Below the pieces are notes generated by a model, which saw only the letters and a program-made list of their open reading frames with translations, ran no database searches and was not told the DNA's origin. From Thermoanaerobacter sp. (lineage in GTDB: Bacteria > Bacillota > Thermoanaerobacteria > Thermoanaerobacterales > Thermoanaerobacteraceae), in NCBI GenBank assembly GCA_014896455.1, contig JADBKJ010000026.1:62001-126000 (forward strand): 64,000 nucleotides of DNA, read 5' to 3'. The position numbers and the translations under genes were made by a program. Within the stretch, counting starts at the first letter, position 1. Every line of letters starts with the position of its first letter. Below, piece by piece: positions 63,116-64,000 of the stretch.

Positions 63116-64000
63116 ATGATAAAAGTTTTTAATCTAACAAAAAAATATGGAAATTATGAAGTTTTAAAGGGAATAAGTTTTGAAATTGAAAAAGGAACCA
63201 TATACGGCTTATTAGGGCGTAATGGCGCTGGCAAAACTACCACAATGAATATTTTAACAGGACTCATTGATTATAGTAGGGGCGAGATATACATCAATGG
63301 CAAAATGTTAGACAAAAATAAAAGAAAACCACTTGAAGAAATAGGTTATTTGCCTGAAAGCCCTACTTTTTATACCTATATGACTGGAAGCGAATATCTT
63401 CTCTTTATAAGTAAAATAAGAGGTATTCCTTATAAAAAAGCTAAAAAAGAAATAGATAAACTCCTTGATCTAGTTAAGTTAAAAGAAGCCTCTAATAAAA
63501 AAATACAAACTTATTCAAGAGGAATGAAACAAAAATTAGGACTTGCAGTAGCTCTTTTAGATAATCCTGAAATAATTTTTTTAGACGAACCAACATCCGC
63601 TTTAGATCCAGAAAGCAGATATGATATATTTAATCAAATTTTGGAAATGAAGAAAAATGGAAAAACGATTTTATTATCCACTCATATACTGAGCGATGCA
63701 GAAAGAGTCTGTGATTATATCGGTATACTCGATAAAGGTAAAATTATTTTTTCAGGAAAAATCAAAGAATTAAAACAAAAATATGCTCTACCCATATACG
63801 ATATTGTCTTCGAAAATTTGCCTCATAACATCAAAGAAAAACTTAATAATGTAAAATGGATTGCTGACATTAAAATAAAAAATGATACTGTAAGTATTTA
63901 CATAAATGACATTGAATTAGCAAAAAAGAATATCCTCAGTGAACTATCAAAGCTTGATATACCTGTTATTTCACTACAGCAAAGAGAAAATACACTTGAA
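63116..64000 (+). CDS. ABC transporter ATP-binding protein (YxlF-like), truncated by window end
   Basis: Open for 295 codons to the window edge without a stop. Begins MIKVFNLTKKYGNYEVLKGISF. Walker A GRNGAGKTTT (~35), Q-loop YLPESPTFYTY, signature YSRGMKQKLGLAV (~136), Walker B EIIFLDEPTSALDP (~155) and ILLSTHILSD. Same export-type class as the Gld-like ATPase. In the SigY operon of Bacillus the corresponding gene is yxlF, with the permease yxlG next; a permease gene is expected just beyond the window. Confidence 0.93.
   Translation, partial: MIKVFNLTKKYGNYEVLKGISFEIEKGTIYGLLGRNGAGKTTTMNILTGLIDYSRGEIYINGKMLDKNKRKPLEEIGYLPESPTFYTYMTGSEYLLFISKIRGIPYKKAKKEIDKLLDLVKLKEASNKKIQTYSRGMKQKLGLAVALLDNPEIIFLDEPTSALDPESRYDIFNQILEMKKNGKTILLSTHILSDAERVCDYIGILDKGKIIFSGKIKELKQKYALPIYDIVFENLPHNIKEKLNNVKWIADIKIKNDTVSIYINDIELAKKNILSELSKLDIPVISLQQRENTLE

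Overview
The window looks like the chromosome of a low-GC, anaerobic, spore-forming, thermophilic Firmicute, most likely Thermoanaerobacter or a close relative. The pointers are AT-rich codon use, strong GGAGG-type ribosome sites with frequent GTG and TTG starts, rubredoxin and hybrid-cluster protein, a GerB-type germination permease remnant, CsaB/TagA surface-polymer genes, a SAM-I riboswitch and a giant cyclic-glucan-synthase-like protein. The species is not proved here. No rRNA, confident tRNA, CRISPR array, phage block or intact IS element was seen.

Layout. 1-3.8 kb (minus): kdpB (cut by the window edge), kdpA, kdpF and a 37-codon ORF, behind a promoter and a leader with an intrinsic-terminator hairpin. 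4-10.4 kb: a ManC-like nucleotidyltransferase fused to a decayed phosphomannomutase domain, a Na/Pi-cotransporter homologue, a broken GerB permease, a LmbE-type deacetylase and a membrane-type dipeptidase. 10.6-19.5 kb: glyA, then a tight nine-gene minus-strand histidine operon (hisZ-G-D-C-B-H-A-F-IE) from one near-consensus promoter. 19.5-23.8 kb: accessory stretch with a Uma2 nuclease, an MNT antitoxin beside a wrecked HEPN toxin, an old-yellow-enzyme/Fe-S reductase and a 410-bp palindromic, locally GC-rich repeat. 23.8-27.8 kb: Gld-like ABC export system with a DUF4340 partner. 27.9-36.6 kb: one 2,888-codon gene for a cyclic beta-1,2-glucan synthase-like enzyme.

36.7-46.9 kb: CorA, an rRNA m5C methyltransferase, a Gfo/Idh/MocA dehydrogenase, metX-metY under a SAM-I riboswitch, rubredoxin, an orphan KdpD sensor module without a kinase, a phosphofructokinase of the PPi-type lineage and a DUF2148 protein. 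47-52.3 kb: a surface-polymer group (DUF5693, csaB, tagA, YitT-like) and a small secreted protein. 52.4-57.7 kb: the conserved order acpS - nnr - ydcC-like - alr - ndoAI - ndoA known from Bacillus. 58-61.4 kb: two divergent HTH regulators sharing an operator, hcp with a CRP/HcpR-type palindrome, a DUF503 gene and a YdcF-like gene. 61.5-64 kb: a SigY-like ECF operon (sigma factor, zinc-type anti-sigma candidate, two small membrane proteins, ABC ATPase running off the edge) with an autoregulatory-looking AAC-N17-CGT promoter.

Most genes are housekeeping and readable. The parts that repay follow-up are the kdp leader together with the distant kinase-less KdpD module, the palindromic repeat at 23.4-23.8 kb, the catalytically eroded mutase fusion, the 45-codon ORF between the SAM riboswitch and metY, and the decayed MNT/HEPN pair. 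I found no convincing wholly new multi-gene system.
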